DNA of 64,000 bases from Isoptericola cucumis (GTDB lineage: Bacteria > Actinomycetota > Actinomycetes > Actinomycetales > Cellulomonadaceae): NCBI RefSeq assembly GCF_014635665.1, contig NZ_BMDG01000016.1, forward strand, positions 1-64,000, written 5' to 3'. The translations under genes were made by a program, and so were the position numbers. Numbering within the stretch: the stretch's first letter is position 1; the number at the start of each line of letters is the position of its first letter. Positions 33,602-42,035 of the stretch are shown here, in pieces. Below the pieces are notes generated by a model that worked only from the letters and a program-made list of their open reading frames with translations, was not told the origin of the DNA and ran no database searches.

Positions 33602-35092
33602 TCAGCCCCAGACGAGGCCGCGCGCCGGGTCCTCGAGCACCTTCGCCACGTCGGCCAGGAAGCGGGCGCCGAGCTCGCCGTCCACCAGCCGGTGGTCGAA
33701 CGAGAGCGCGAGCTGGGTGACCCAGCGCGGCTTCACCTTCCCCTTGTGCACCCACGGCTGCTTCCGGATCGCGCCGAACGCCAGGATCGCGGCCTCGCCC
33801 GGGTTGAGGATCGGGGTGCCCGTGTCGGTGCCGAAGATGCCGACGTTCGTGATGGTGACCGAGCCGTCCGCCATGTCGGCCGGCGGGGTGCGGCCCGCCC
33901 GGGCCGTCGACGTCAGGCCGGCGATCGCCTTCGCGAGGCCGAGCAGGTCGAGGGTGTGCGCGTCCTTGATGTTCGGCACGACGAGCCCGCGCGGCGTCGC
34001 GGCCGCGATGCCGAGGTTCACGTAGTGCTTGTAGACGATCTCCTGGGCCGCGTCGTCCCAGCTCGCGTTGATCTCCGGGTGCCGGTTCACGGCGAGCAGC
34101 ACGGCCTTGGCCGCCACGAGCAGCGGCGTCACCCGCACGTCGGCGAAGTCGCGGTCCTCCTTCAGGCGCGCGACCAGCTTCATCGTCTTGGTGACGTCGA
34201 TCGTCTGGAACACGGTGACGTGGGGCGCGGTGAACGCGCTCGCCACCATCGCCTCGGCGGTGCGCTTGCGCACCGACTTCACCGGCACGCGCGTCTGCCG
34301 CCCGTCGGTGCTGACGCTCCCGGAGGCCAACCACGGCTGGTCGTCGTCGGGGTAGGTGGCCAGGCCCTTCGGCGCCGCGCTCTCGCTGTGCGCGACGACG
34401 TCCTCCCGCGTGACGATCCCGCCCGGGCCCGTGGGCTGCACGGACGCGAGGTCGACCCCGAGGTCCTTGGCCAGCTTGCGCACCGGCGGCTTGGCCAGCA
34501 CGCGCACGCGCTGCGCCGACGACGTGGCGCCGGAGGCCGCCGCGTCGGCCGGGACGCTCGACAGGGCGCGCTCGATCGACGGCCCGGCGGGAGCCGGGGC
34601 CGGGCTCGGCGCGGGGGCGGGCTTCGGCGCGGGCGCGGGCTGTGGCGCGGGCGCCGCGGGCCTGGGTGCGGGAGCAGGCTCCGGCGCAGGGGATCCGCCC
34701 CCGGCGCGGCGGCGCCGGCGCCCCGAGCCCGCGGCGTCCCCGGTGCCGTAGCCGACCAGCACGGACCCGGAGCCCTCGTCGGCAGGCGCGGCGGCACCCG
34801 CGGAGCCGGAGGCCGCGGGGCCGTCCGCGGCCGGCGCCGGTGCGTCGTCCGAGCCGGTGGCGATCTCGACGATCGCGGTGCCGACGTCGACGGTGGTGCC
34901 CTCGTCGGCGAGGAGCGCGGTGACGGTGCCGGCCCACGGGGACGGCAGCTCGACCAGCGACTTCGCGCTCTCGATCTCCACGATCACCTGGTTGACCGTC
35001 ACGGTGTCGCCGACGGCGACGCGCCACTCGACGATCTCGGCCTCGGTCAGGCCCTCGCCCACGTCGGGCAGCGGGAAGCGCTGGGTCGTCAT
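33602..35092 (-). CDS. bkdC: Branched-chain 2-oxoacid dehydrogenase E2 (dihydrolipoamide acyltransferase)
   Basis: The 496-residue E2 has one lipoyl domain (~1-75; lipoyl-Lys in ESAKSLVELPS), a long Ala/Pro linker (~85-165), a peripheral-subunit-binding domain (~180-220: LAKPPVRKLAKDLGVDL) and the catalytic acyltransferase domain (~265-495) with SFDHRLVDGELG (active-site His and Asp). It transfers acyl groups from E1 to CoA. It follows the E1 genes on the same strand, 34 bp after E1beta. A pyruvate role is less likely given the BCKDH-like E1 but cannot be excluded. Confidence 0.9.
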   Translation of the reverse strand: MTTQRFPLPDVGEGLTEAEIVEWRVAVGDTVTVNQVIVEIESAKSLVELPSPWAGTVTALLADEGTTVDVGTAIVEIATGSDDAPAPAADGPAASGSAGAAAPADEGSGSVLVGYGTGDAAGSGRRRRRAGGGSPAPEPAPAPRPAAPAPQPAPAPKPAPAPSPAPAPAGPSIERALSSVPADAAASGATSSAQRVRVLAKPPVRKLAKDLGVDLASVQPTGPGGIVTREDVVAHSESAAPKGLATYPDDDQPWLASGSVSTDGRQTRVPVKSVRKRTAEAMVASAFTAPHVTVFQTIDVTKTMKLVARLKEDRDFADVRVTPLLVAAKAVLLAVNRHPEINASWDDAAQEIVYKHYVNLGIAAATPRGLVVPNIKDAHTLDLLGLAKAIAGLTSTARAGRTPPADMADGSVTITNVGIFGTDTGTPILNPGEAAILAFGAIRKQPWVHKGKVKPRWVTQLALSFDHRLVDGELGARFLADVAKVLEDPARGLVWG

Positions 35093-35126
35093 CGTTCTCC
35101 CTCGGGTCGGCTCGGCAAGGCCGGTG

Positions 35127-36128
35127 TCAGTAGGCCAGCGCGCGGTCGACGGCGTCCAGGACGCGGTCGACGCTGGGCAGGAACTCGTGCTCGAGCTTGG
35201 CCACGGGGTACGGCGCGTGGAAGCCGCCGACCCGCAGCACGGGCGCCTCCAGCGAGTGGAAGCACTCCTCGGTGACGCGTGCCGCGACCTCCGCGCCCGC
35301 GCCCAGGAACGACGGCGCCTCGTGCACGACCACGCAGCGGCCCGTGCGGCGCACGGACTCGGCCACCGCCGTGACGTCGAGCGGCGAGATGGCGCGCAGG
35401 TCGACGACGTCCGCGGACGTCCCCTCGGCGGCGAGCGCGTCCGCGACCTTGAGAGCCGTCGCGACGGTGGGGCCGTAGGCCACGAGGGTGACGTCGTCGC
35501 CGCGTCGCGCGACGCGGGCCCGGTTGAGCACGTCGGCGCGGCCGGCGTCGTCGGCCGACGGGTACGCGCCCGTCGTCACGTCGCCCTTGGTCCAGTACCG
35601 GCCCTTGGGCTCGAAGAACAGCACCGGGTCCGGGGACGCGACCGCCGCGCGCATCATGTCGTAGGCGTCCTGCGGGGTGGACGGCGAGACCACGCGCAGG
35701 CCGGGCGTGTGCGCGAACAGCGCCTCGGGGCTCTCCGAGTGGTGCTCGATCGCGCCGATGCCGCCGCCGTAGGGGATGCGGATGACGACGGGCAGCTGCA
35801 GGCGGCCGCGCGAGCGGTAGTGCAGCTTGGCGAGCTGCGTCGTGATCTGGTCGTAGGCGGGGAAGACGAAGCCGTCGAACTGGATCTCGCACACCGGCCG
35901 GTAGCCGCGCAGCGCCAGCCCGATCGCGGTGCCGACGATGCCGGACTCGGCGAGCGGGGTGTCGACGACGCGGTCCTCGCCGAAGTCCTTCTGCAGCCCG
36001 TCGGTGACGCGGAAGACGCCGCCGAGGCGGCCGACGTCCTCGCCCATGACGAGGACCTTCGGGTCGGACTCGAGCGCCGAGCGCAGGCCCTCGGTGATGG
36101 CTCGCGCGAAGGTGAGGGTCTCGCTCAT
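35127..36128 (-). CDS. bkdB: Branched-chain 2-oxoacid dehydrogenase E1 beta subunit
   Basis: The 333-residue transketolase-like subunit has VLVMGEDVGRLGGVFRVT, DTPLAESGIVGTAIGLAL, the metal-site region RIPYGGGIGAIEHHSESPEA and the C-terminal EAPSFLGAGAEV. It pairs with E1alpha to decarboxylate branched-chain 2-oxoacids with TPP. Its ATG start overlaps the E1alpha stop codon (ATGA). Confidence 0.93.
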   Translation of the reverse strand: MSETLTFARAITEGLRSALESDPKVLVMGEDVGRLGGVFRVTDGLQKDFGEDRVVDTPLAESGIVGTAIGLALRGYRPVCEIQFDGFVFPAYDQITTQLAKLHYRSRGRLQLPVVIRIPYGGGIGAIEHHSESPEALFAHTPGLRVVSPSTPQDAYDMMRAAVASPDPVLFFEPKGRYWTKGDVTTGAYPSADDAGRADVLNRARVARRGDDVTLVAYGPTVATALKVADALAAEGTSADVVDLRAISPLDVTAVAESVRRTGRCVVVHEAPSFLGAGAEVAARVTEECFHSLEAPVLRVGGFHAPYPVAKLEHEFLPSVDRVLDAVDRALAY

Positions 36129-37309
36129 CGGGTCGCTCCCGTCCCGGCCGTGGCGTGGCCCGTCTCGGACTCGTACTGCTCGAACCATGCCCGCTCGGCG
36201 GTGACCTGGGCGTGCTCGGTGGCGTACACGTGCTCGAACATCGCGGTGGCGGGCGGGGCGCCGAGCTCGCGGACCCCGGTGCGCAGGCGCTCGCCGAGCG
36301 CCTCGGCCTCGGCGTCCACCTCGGCGGCCCAGGCCTCGTCCCAGCCGTCCTCGGCGCGCAGCAGGGCGGCGACCCGGTCGATCGGGTCGCGCTGGCGCCA
36401 GTACTCCTCCTCCGCCCGCTCCCGGTACCTGGTCGGGTCGTCGGACGTGGTGTGCGCGCCCATGCGGTACGTGTACGCCTCGATGAACGTGGGGCCGCCG
36501 CCCGCGTGCGCCCGCTCGAGCGCCTCGGCGGTGACGGCGTAGCAGGCGAGCACGTCGTTGCCGTCCACGCGCACGCTGGGGACGCCGAAGCCCTCGCCGC
36601 GCCGGTACAGGGGGGCGGGCGACTGGCGGGACGTCGGCTCGGAGATCGCCCACTGGTTGTTCTGACAGAAGAACACGACCGGCGCGCTGTTGACGCCGGC
36701 GAAGACCAGGCCCTCGCTGACGTCGCCCTGGCTGGTGGCGCCGTCGCCGAAGTAGGTGATGACCGCGGCGTCGCGCTCGGGGTCGCCGTGCCCGACGAGC
36801 CCGTCGCGCTGGATGCCCATCGCGTAGCCGGTGGCGTGCAGCACGTGGGAGCCGATGACCAGCGTGTACAGGTGCACGTTGGACTCCGCCGGGTCCCAGC
36901 CGCCGTGGTCCTGGCCGCGGTACATGCGCAGGCGGTCGACCGGGTCGATGCCGCGCACGTGCAGCACACCGTGCTCGCGGTAGGAGGGGAAGACGAAGTC
37001 CTGGGGGGCGAGCGCGTACGCGGAACCGACCTGCGCGGCCTCCTGGCCACGGCCCTGGGCGTAGAGGGCGAGCTCGCCCTGGCGCTGCAGGGCCGTGGCC
37101 TCGTCGTCGAACCGTCGCGTCAGCACCATGTCGCGGTACATGTCGCGCAGGTCGCCTGCGGAGAGGTGGTCGACACGCGACCGGTAGGCCGCGTTGTCGG
37201 GTTCGACGACACGCTCGCCGGTGGGCGAGACGAGCTGGACGAGCGGCGTGACGTCGGCGGGCGCGCCGTCGGGCCCGCCGGCCGGTGCGCCGGGTGTGGT
37301 GTGCGGCAC
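36125..37309 (-). CDS. bkdA: Branched-chain 2-oxoacid dehydrogenase E1 alpha subunit
   Basis: The 394-residue protein has the TPP motif GDGATSQGDVSEGLVFAGV..FFCQNNQWAIS and the loop YRMGAHTTSDDPTRYR that is phosphorylated in eukaryotic homologues; PLVQLVSPTGERV near the N-terminus is BCKDH-like. It forms the E1 heterotetramer with the next gene's product. GTG start at 37309 gives a Pro/Gly-rich N-terminal tail. An E3 gene is not in the window and must be elsewhere. A palindrome cluster (37386-37418) precedes the operon. Confidence 0.92.
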   Translation of the reverse strand: MPHTTPGAPAGGPDGAPADVTPLVQLVSPTGERVVEPDNAAYRSRVDHLSAGDLRDMYRDMVLTRRFDDEATALQRQGELALYAQGRGQEAAQVGSAYALAPQDFVFPSYREHGVLHVRGIDPVDRLRMYRGQDHGGWDPAESNVHLYTLVIGSHVLHATGYAMGIQRDGLVGHGDPERDAAVITYFGDGATSQGDVSEGLVFAGVNSAPVVFFCQNNQWAISEPTSRQSPAPLYRRGEGFGVPSVRVDGNDVLACYAVTAEALERAHAGGGPTFIEAYTYRMGAHTTSDDPTRYRERAEEEYWRQRDPIDRVAALLRAEDGWDEAWAAEVDAEAEALGERLRTGVRELGAPPATAMFEHVYATEHAQVTAERAWFEQYESETGHATAGTGATR

Positions 37310-37385
37310 GCGTTCTCCTTCGCTGGCGTCCCCGGGCGGGGCTGTTCCGGCATGGGACGAGGTCCCGGCGGGCGGACCGCCGAAA

Positions 37386-37418
37386 CCTACGCCTTCGTAG
37401 CCTACGCCAGCGTAGGTT
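37386..37418. promoter_or_regulatory. Overlapping palindromes upstream of the bkd operon
   Basis: CTACG-CCTT-CGTAG (37387-37400) abuts CCTACGC-CA-GCGTAGG (37401-37416), and the whole is bracketed by AACCTACG (37384-37391)/CGTAGGTT (37411-37418). This three-level symmetry, ~75 bp before the E1alpha start, looks like tandem binding sites for a dimeric regulator. No regulator gene is adjacent. Confidence 0.7.
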
Positions 37419-37519
37419 GCGGTCCAGGGGGTGCACCCCCCGACGGCGGTGCCAATGTCCCCCCGGCCGTTTTGGAGGTTTCCTCTAACGCTGGAGATGC
37501 CGAGACTCCTCCAGCAACG

Positions 37520-37558
37520 ACGAGAGCAGGGCCGCGCGTGTGCGCGACCCTGCTCTCG
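37520..37558 (-). terminator. Hairpin terminator downstream of the cold-shock gene
   Basis: ACGAGAGCAGGG (37520-37531) pairs with CCCTGCTCTCGT (near 37548-37559), and GCGCG segments extend the stem around a short loop. It starts 23 bp after the csp stop on the minus strand. It also stands between csp and the bkd promoter region. Confidence 0.8.
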
Positions 37559-37581
37559 TGCCTGTCAGATCGAGAGATCTG

Positions 37582-37785
37582 TCAGAGCGGGCGGATGTTC
37601 GACGCCTGCGGGCCCTTGGGGCCCTGGGTGACGTCGAACTCGACCTTCTGGTTCTCGGCGAGGGTGCGGAAGCCATCGGCCGCGATCGCGCTGTAGTGCG
37701 CGAACACGTCAGCCGTGCCGTCCTCGGGGGCGATGAAGCCGAACCCCTTCTCCTCGTTGAACCACTTCACGGTGCCGGCGGTCAT
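37582..37785 (-). CDS. Cold-shock domain protein (CspA family)
   Basis: The 67-residue protein is a complete cold-shock domain: [15 protein letters not shown] (RNP1-like), DVFAHYSAI (RNP2-like) and [17 protein letters not shown]. It binds single-stranded RNA/DNA as a chaperone. The ATG overlaps the stop of a possible small upstream reading frame (ATGA), and a hairpin lies 24-45 bp before it. A strong terminator follows. Confidence 0.96.
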   Translation of the reverse strand: MTAGTVKWFNEEKGFGFIAPEDGTADVFAHYSAIAADGFRTLAENQKVEFDVTQGPKGPQASNIRPL

Positions 37786-38063
37786 GTTGTCTTCTCTCGT
37801 TGATGCGACGGACCCGCGAACGTGGGTCCGGTCGTCGCGCCCGGGAGGGCACGGACGTGGTGGGGGCGCGCTCGGTGCGAGCGCACGGTGCCGCGGCGCG
37901 ACGGGGCACGGAGCCTCGTCGCGGCGGACAGGGTGGCGGTGACGCCGATCGGCCGCGAGAAGCGGTCGTGGACGTGGTAGCCGTCAGGGAGCCGGGTGAT
38001 CATGCCGCCGTACTCGCCGTCGACCGTCGCGACCCACAGGTCGTCGTCGGCGCGGCGCCACAC
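37782..38063 (-). CDS. Possible small protein upstream of csp, translationally coupled
   Basis: A 93-residue frame starts GTG at 38063. The first ~50 residues look protein-like ([29 protein letters not shown]); the remainder is Arg/Pro/Ala-rich and coincides with the csp leader hairpin. Its TGA overlaps the csp ATG. It could be a real short gene, or chance coding in a long cold-shock 5' UTR. The 214 bp further upstream (38064-38277) show no convincing gene. Confidence 0.4.
   Translation of the reverse strand: MWRRADDDLWVATVDGEYGGMITRLPDGYHVHDRFSRPIGVTATLSAATRLRAPSRRGTVRSHRARPHHVRALPGATTGPTFAGPSHQREKTT
37809..37830 (-). promoter_or_regulatory. Leader hairpin in front of csp
   Basis: CGGACCC (37809-37815) and GGGTCCG (37824-37830) are perfect complements around an 8-nt loop, with GCGAC/GTCGC extending the stem. 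The hairpin begins 24 bp upstream of the csp start codon, where cold-shock mRNAs often carry regulatory structure. Confidence 0.55.
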
Positions 38064-38277
38064 GGGGGCGACGACCGGCCTTGCAAGGATGGAAGAAGAA
38101 GTGATGCTCTCTACTCTCGCTCCGCGCTCTGTGGGCGGAGATCGTCGGGCGACGGGGGGGCCGTCGACGCGCAGGTCCTCGCTTCGATGCTGAGGAACCG
38201 AAGGCTGCCGCGGGAAGAAGCTCGCGGCGTGCGCGACCTCCAGGGTACACGCTCTGACGACCGGCGCGTGCCGCCGG

Positions 38278-38544
38278 TCAGCGCGGCGGCAGCTGACCGG
38301 CCCGCATCGCGTCCCGTTCGCGCAGCACGGGCCACCGGGAGAACGCGAAGACCAGGAACATCACCAGGTTGAGGATCGGCACGATCCCGACGAGCACCCA
38401 CCATCCCGAGTAGCCCGCCTTCTGGATGATCCGGACGTACGCGATGACGATGATCACGAGGAAGACGACGTAGACGGCGATGGCAGCACCGCCGACGAGC
38501 CACCCGTAGTCGTCGGCGAACTGTTCGTAGTCCCAGGTGTCCAT
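38278..38544 (-). CDS. Small two-to-three-helix membrane protein
   Basis: The 88-residue protein has hydrophobic segments at ~14-36 (AIAVYVVFLVIIVIAY) and ~47-68 (WWVLVGIVPILNLVMFLVFAFSRWP). The phrase IQKAGYSGWWVLVGIVPILNLV is typical of DUF805-like small membrane proteins that sit near larger transporters, but no function is known. The ATG at 38544 (MDTWDYEQF) is chosen; a longer frame upstream has no membrane-protein character. Confidence 0.8.
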   Translation of the reverse strand: MDTWDYEQFADDYGWLVGGAAIAVYVVFLVIIVIAYVRIIQKAGYSGWWVLVGIVPILNLVMFLVFAFSRWPVLRERDAMRAGQLPPR

Positions 38545-38613
38545 GGCCAGGAGTCTTCTCCACCCCGGCCCAAGCGCAACCGGGAGCACATCGGCGTCAG
38601 CCCCCGGGACGCC

Positions 38614-39069
38614 TCAGTTCCAGTCGTCGATCTTCACGTCCCGGGGCGACGGCGCGCCCGCACCGTGCTCCACCAGGGCCTTGAGGCTCACGAGGAACGT
38701 GGCCCACTTGGTGCTGCAGTGGTGCATGAACTCCACCGGTTCGCGCCAGCCCCGGTGCGCGAACAGCACGATCGTCCAGTCGCCGTCCTGACGCAGGTCC
38801 CACTCGATCGTCGTGCCGACCCACTCGTCAGGGCCGCCGACCACGCGCCACACCACCCGCTCGCGGGGGCGCAGCTCGGCGACCTCCATCTCGAAGCCCC
38901 CGTCCGGGAACCGGAACTCGAGCCTCCCTCCGACGCCGGCGCTCCCTCGCGTGTCCTCCGTCCACCAGCCGGCGAGGCCGGCGACCGTCGTCAGCGCGTC
39001 GTACACCCGCCGTGTCGTCGCCTCCGGCGCCGGGGTCGTGACCCCGATCCGATGCAGGATGTCCACCAT
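38614..39069 (-). CDS. SRPBCC (AHSA1-like) domain protein
   Basis: The 151-residue protein is a START-like/SRPBCC fold: VYDALTTVAGLAGWWTEDT near the N-terminus, GGRLEFRF, RVVWRVVGG, and FLVSLKALVEHG in the last helix. Such proteins bind hydrophobic ligands or act as Hsp90-activator-like folds; the ligand here is unknown. It is the third gene of an SRPBCC-ArsR-SRPBCC operon, 12 bp after arsR. Confidence 0.87.
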   Translation of the reverse strand: MVDILHRIGVTTPAPEATTRRVYDALTTVAGLAGWWTEDTRGSAGVGGRLEFRFPDGGFEMEVAELRPRERVVWRVVGGPDEWVGTTIEWDLRQDGDWTIVLFAHRGWREPVEFMHHCSTKWATFLVSLKALVEHGAGAPSPRDVKIDDWN

Positions 39070-39081
39070 CGCGCTCTCCTC

Positions 39082-39462
39082 TCAACCGTGCTGCGGGTCG
39101 TCCGGGTCGCCCTCGTCGTGCCGGGCCGTCTGGATCGCCTCCGCGATCCCCTTGATGCGCTGCAGCCGGGCGTCCCACGTCCGGCCCACGGCCGCCAGCT
39201 GCTCCGCCGCGCGGGCGAGCTGGGCGGCGTCGACCTGGCACCGCTTCTCCCGGCCCACGGGCGTCGAGCGGACGAGGCCGGCACGGTCGAGCACGTCCAG
39301 GTGCTTGGCCACCGCCTGCCGGGTGACCGGCAGCCGGTCGCTCAGCGACGTGGCGGTGCCGCCGCCGTCGGCGAGCAGCAGGTCGAGGATGCGTCGCCGC
39401 GTCGGGTCGCCGATCGCGGACCAGAGGCCGTCGTCCACCGGCCCCGGCGCCGTGGGTGTCAC
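39082..39462 (-). CDS. ArsR-family transcriptional regulator
   Basis: The 126-residue protein has a winged helix (IGDPTRRRILDLLLADGGG, VTRQAVAKHLDVLDRAGLVRS), without the Cys metal-binding motifs of true metal sensors. This type commonly pairs with AHSA1/SRPBCC genes, and here it sits between two of them. GTG start overlaps the stop of the upstream SRPBCC gene (GTGA). The two GCAAC-N5-GTTGC sites at 39931-39990 are its likely operators. Confidence 0.92.
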   Translation of the reverse strand: MTPTAPGPVDDGLWSAIGDPTRRRILDLLLADGGGTATSLSDRLPVTRQAVAKHLDVLDRAGLVRSTPVGREKRCQVDAAQLARAAEQLAAVGRTWDARLQRIKGIAEAIQTARHDEGDPDDPQHG

Positions 39463-39920
39463 GACCGCACCTGGAGCGACTCGGCGTAGGGCGCCAGCCG
39501 CGGCAGGAAGAAGGCCCAGCCCTCGACGTGCTCGGCATAGCGCTGCTCGAGGACGGCGACCTCCCAGCCCATCTCCCGGAAGCCCGTCTCCGTCATCCGC
39601 AGCAGCGTGCCGTCGCCGGACGGGACGAGCTCGAAGGTGACGAGCAGCGAGTTGCCCTCCCGGGCCGCCTCGCCCGCCGGGTGGGTCCAGCGGAACGAGA
39701 ACGTGCGCGGCGGCAGCGACTCGACCACGGTGAGCTGCTCGACGCCGCCGTCCGCGTCGGGGTCGCCGAAGACGATCTCCCCCGTCCCGCCGGGCGCGGG
39801 GTCGTAGCGGGCGTCGTCCGGCCACCACTGCCTGACGTGCTCCGGCTTGCTCACGACGTCGAAGACGACCTCCGGCGACGCCTCGACGAAGATCTCGCGC
39901 TCGATGCTCCCGAGTTCCAT
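39459..39920 (-). CDS. SRPBCC (AHSA1-like) domain protein
   Basis: The 153-residue protein is a second START-like fold: IEREIFVEASPEVVFDVVSKPEHVRQWWPDD region split across the first strand and helix, FSFRWTHP, VTFELVPSGDGTLLRMTETGF, and YAEHVEGWAFFL in the final helix. It heads the operon with arsR and a second SRPBCC gene. Ligand and role are unknown; family members often accompany ArsR regulators. Confidence 0.9.
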   Translation of the reverse strand: MELGSIEREIFVEASPEVVFDVVSKPEHVRQWWPDDARYDPAPGGTGEIVFGDPDADGGVEQLTVVESLPPRTFSFRWTHPAGEAAREGNSLLVTFELVPSGDGTLLRMTETGFREMGWEVAVLEQRYAEHVEGWAFFLPRLAPYAESLQVRS

Positions 39921-39930
39921 GGCCCCTCCT

Positions 39931-39990
39931 GCAACTGTTGGTTGCACATCACGCTAGACCCGCGGCGAGCAATGCGCAACCTTTTGTTGC
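39931..39990. promoter_or_regulatory. Paired ArsR operators GCAAC-N5-GTTGC
   Basis: Two 15-bp inverted repeats with identical arms and spacing, 39931-39945 and 39976-39990, lie upstream of the SRPBCC-arsR-SRPBCC operon (start 39920). Their centres are 45 bp apart. The gap between them (39946-39975) probably holds the promoter, so bound dimers would block RNA polymerase. Confidence 0.8.
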
Positions 39991-40011
39991 AGAAGGGTGT
40001 CGAGGGCGCCG

Positions 40012-41229
40012 CTACCGCCGGCGCGTGGCCAGGAATTCCCCGATGCGGCCGATGGCCTCGGTGAGGACCTCCTCGTCGGGCAGCGTGACCAGCCGGAAGT
40101 GGTCGGGCTCGAACCAGTTGAACCCGGTGCCGTGCGTGACCAGGATCTTCTTGGCCCGCAGCAGCTCGATGACGAACTCCTGGTCGTCGTCGATCGGGTA
40201 CATCTCCGGGTCGAGGCGCGGGAAGCAGTACAACGCGCCCCGCGGCCGCACCGAGGACACGCCCGGGATCTCGTTGAGCAGCTTGTCGGCCAGCATCGCC
40301 TGGTCGTAGAACCGCCCGCCGGGCACGATCAGCTCGTCGATGGACTGGTAGCCGCCCAGCGCCGTCTGGATCGCGTGCTGCGCGGGCACGTTGGCGCACA
40401 TGCGCATGTTGGCGAGCAGGGTCAGGCCCTCGAGGAACTCCGCGGCCGTCTCCTTCGGGCCGGAGACCATGACCCAGCCGGCCCGGTACCCGCACACCCG
40501 GTACGCCTTCGACAGGCCGCTGAACGTCAGGCACAGCACGTCGTCGCCCGCGGCGGCCGCCGCGTGGTGGTGGGTGGCGCCGTCGAACAGGATCTTCTCG
40601 TAGATCTCGTCGGTGAGGACGACGAGGTCGTGGCGGCGGGCGATGTCGACCATCGCCTCCACCATCTCCTTGCTGTACACCGCGCCGGTGGGGTTGTTCG
40701 GGTTGATGATCACCATCGCGTGGGTGTTCTCGGTGATCTTCGACTCGAGGTCCTCGAGGTCCGGCATCCAGCCGTTCTCCTCGTCGCACCGGTAGTGCAC
40801 CGCCGTGCCCCCGCACAGCGTCACCGCGCCCGTCCACAGCGGGTAGTCCGGCGCGGGCACGAGGATCTCGTTGCCCTCGTCGACGAACGCCTGCAGCACC
40901 ATCGAGATGAGCTCCGAGACCCCGTTGCCGATGAAGACGTCCTCCACCGTCGTGTCCCGCAGCCCCCGCGACTGGTAGTACTGCGCCACCGCGGTGCGCG
41001 CCTCGTAGATCCCGCGCGAGTCGCTGTACCCCTGCGCCTCCGGCAGGTGGTGGACGACGTCCGCCTGGATGGCTGCCGGCGCCTCGAAGCCGAACGGCGC
41101 CGTGTTGCCGATGTTCAGCTTGAGGATGCGGTGGCCCTCGGCCTCGAGGCGCTGGGCCTCGACGAGGATGGGACCGCGGACGTCGTAGCGGACGCCGCGG
41201 AGCTTCTTGCTCTGTCGGATGGTGCGCAC
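40012..41229 (-). CDS. alaA: Alanine aminotransferase (AlaA type)
   Basis: The 405-residue PLP enzyme closely follows E. coli AlaA in length and landmarks: YDVRGPILVEAQRLE, LNIGNTAPFGF, AQGYSDSRGIYEAR, VPAPDYPLWTGAV, NPNNPTGAVYS, and the PLP-Lys in FSGLSKAYRVCGYRAGW. It interconverts pyruvate/glutamate and alanine/2-oxoglutarate. The GTG start at 41229 (VRTIRQSKKL) is supported by alignment with AlaA starts. It lies 21 bp beyond the ArsR operators and is transcribed away from its own upstream region. Confidence 0.93.
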   Translation of the reverse strand: MRTIRQSKKLRGVRYDVRGPILVEAQRLEAEGHRILKLNIGNTAPFGFEAPAAIQADVVHHLPEAQGYSDSRGIYEARTAVAQYYQSRGLRDTTVEDVFIGNGVSELISMVLQAFVDEGNEILVPAPDYPLWTGAVTLCGGTAVHYRCDEENGWMPDLEDLESKITENTHAMVIINPNNPTGAVYSKEMVEAMVDIARRHDLVVLTDEIYEKILFDGATHHHAAAAAGDDVLCLTFSGLSKAYRVCGYRAGWVMVSGPKETAAEFLEGLTLLANMRMCANVPAQHAIQTALGGYQSIDELIVPGGRFYDQAMLADKLLNEIPGVSSVRPRGALYCFPRLDPEMYPIDDDQEFVIELLRAKKILVTHGTGFNWFEPDHFRLVTLPDEEVLTEAIGRIGEFLATRRR

Positions 41230-41345
41230 GGGTCCATCTTCCCCCCGTCGCGGCGGTGCCGACACGGCCATTCGCCGACGACTGGCATCCGCAGACGTCG
41301 TGAGCGACGGTGGGAGCCCACCCTCGGCAGCACTCGGAGGTCGTC

Positions 41346-42026
41346 ATGAAGGTCGTCGTCATCGGCGCGCTCGGCAAGGTCGCGCGCCTGCTGGTCCCTC
41401 TCCTGGCGGACGGCGGCACGGGTCCGGTGGTCGACGTCGTGGGCGTCGTGCGCCGGCCCGAGCAGGTCGACCGGGTCGCCGACCTCGGCGCGGACCCCCT
41501 GCTGCTCGACGTCGAGAACGCGAGCACGGACGAGATCGCCGCCGCGCTGACCGGCGCCGACGCCGTGGTGTGGTCCGCCGGCGCGGGCGGCGGCAACCCG
41601 GAGCGCACGTACGCCGTCGACCGCGACGCCGCGATCCGCTCGATGGACGCCGCCGCGGGCGCCGGGGTGCGGCGGTACGTCATGGTGTCGTGGATCGGCT
41701 CGACGCCCGAGCACGGGGTGCCGACCAGCGCCGGCTTCTACGCGTACGCGGACGCCAAGCTCGCCGCCGACGACCACCTGCGCACCACCGACCTGGACTG
41801 GACGATCCTCGGCCCCGGCACGCTGACCGACGAGCCACCCACCGGGCGGATCGCCCTCCTGCCGGAGACCGGTGCCGTGCCCTCCGGGACCGACACGAGC
41901 GTGCCGCGCGCCGACGTCGCGCAGGTGGCCGCCGCGGCGCTGCGCGAGCCCGCGACCATCGGGCGCTTCGTCCGGTTCTCCTCCGGGGACGACCCGATCC
42001 CCGCCGCGCTGCGAAAGCTCGGATAG
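41346..42026 (+). CDS. NAD(P)-binding (atypical SDR/NmrA-like) protein
   Basis: The 226-residue protein starts with a Rossmann motif (KVVVIGALGKVARLLVPLL) and contains VVWSAGAGGGNPERTYAVDRDAA, RYVMVSWIGS and YADAKLAADDHL (Tyr-X3-Lys), the pattern of atypical extended SDRs that bind NAD(P)H. Function is not assignable: sensor or reductase. GGAGG (41336-41340) fixes the ATG. It stands alone between alaA and a Fic gene. Confidence 0.85.
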   Translation: MKVVVIGALGKVARLLVPLLADGGTGPVVDVVGVVRRPEQVDRVADLGADPLLLDVENASTDEIAAALTGADAVVWSAGAGGGNPERTYAVDRDAAIRSMDAAAGAGVRRYVMVSWIGSTPEHGVPTSAGFYAYADAKLAADDHLRTTDLDWTILGPGTLTDEPPTGRIALLPETGAVPSGTDTSVPRADVAQVAAAALREPATIGRFVRFSSGDDPIPAALRKLG

Positions 42027-42035
42027 GGGCGGGCT

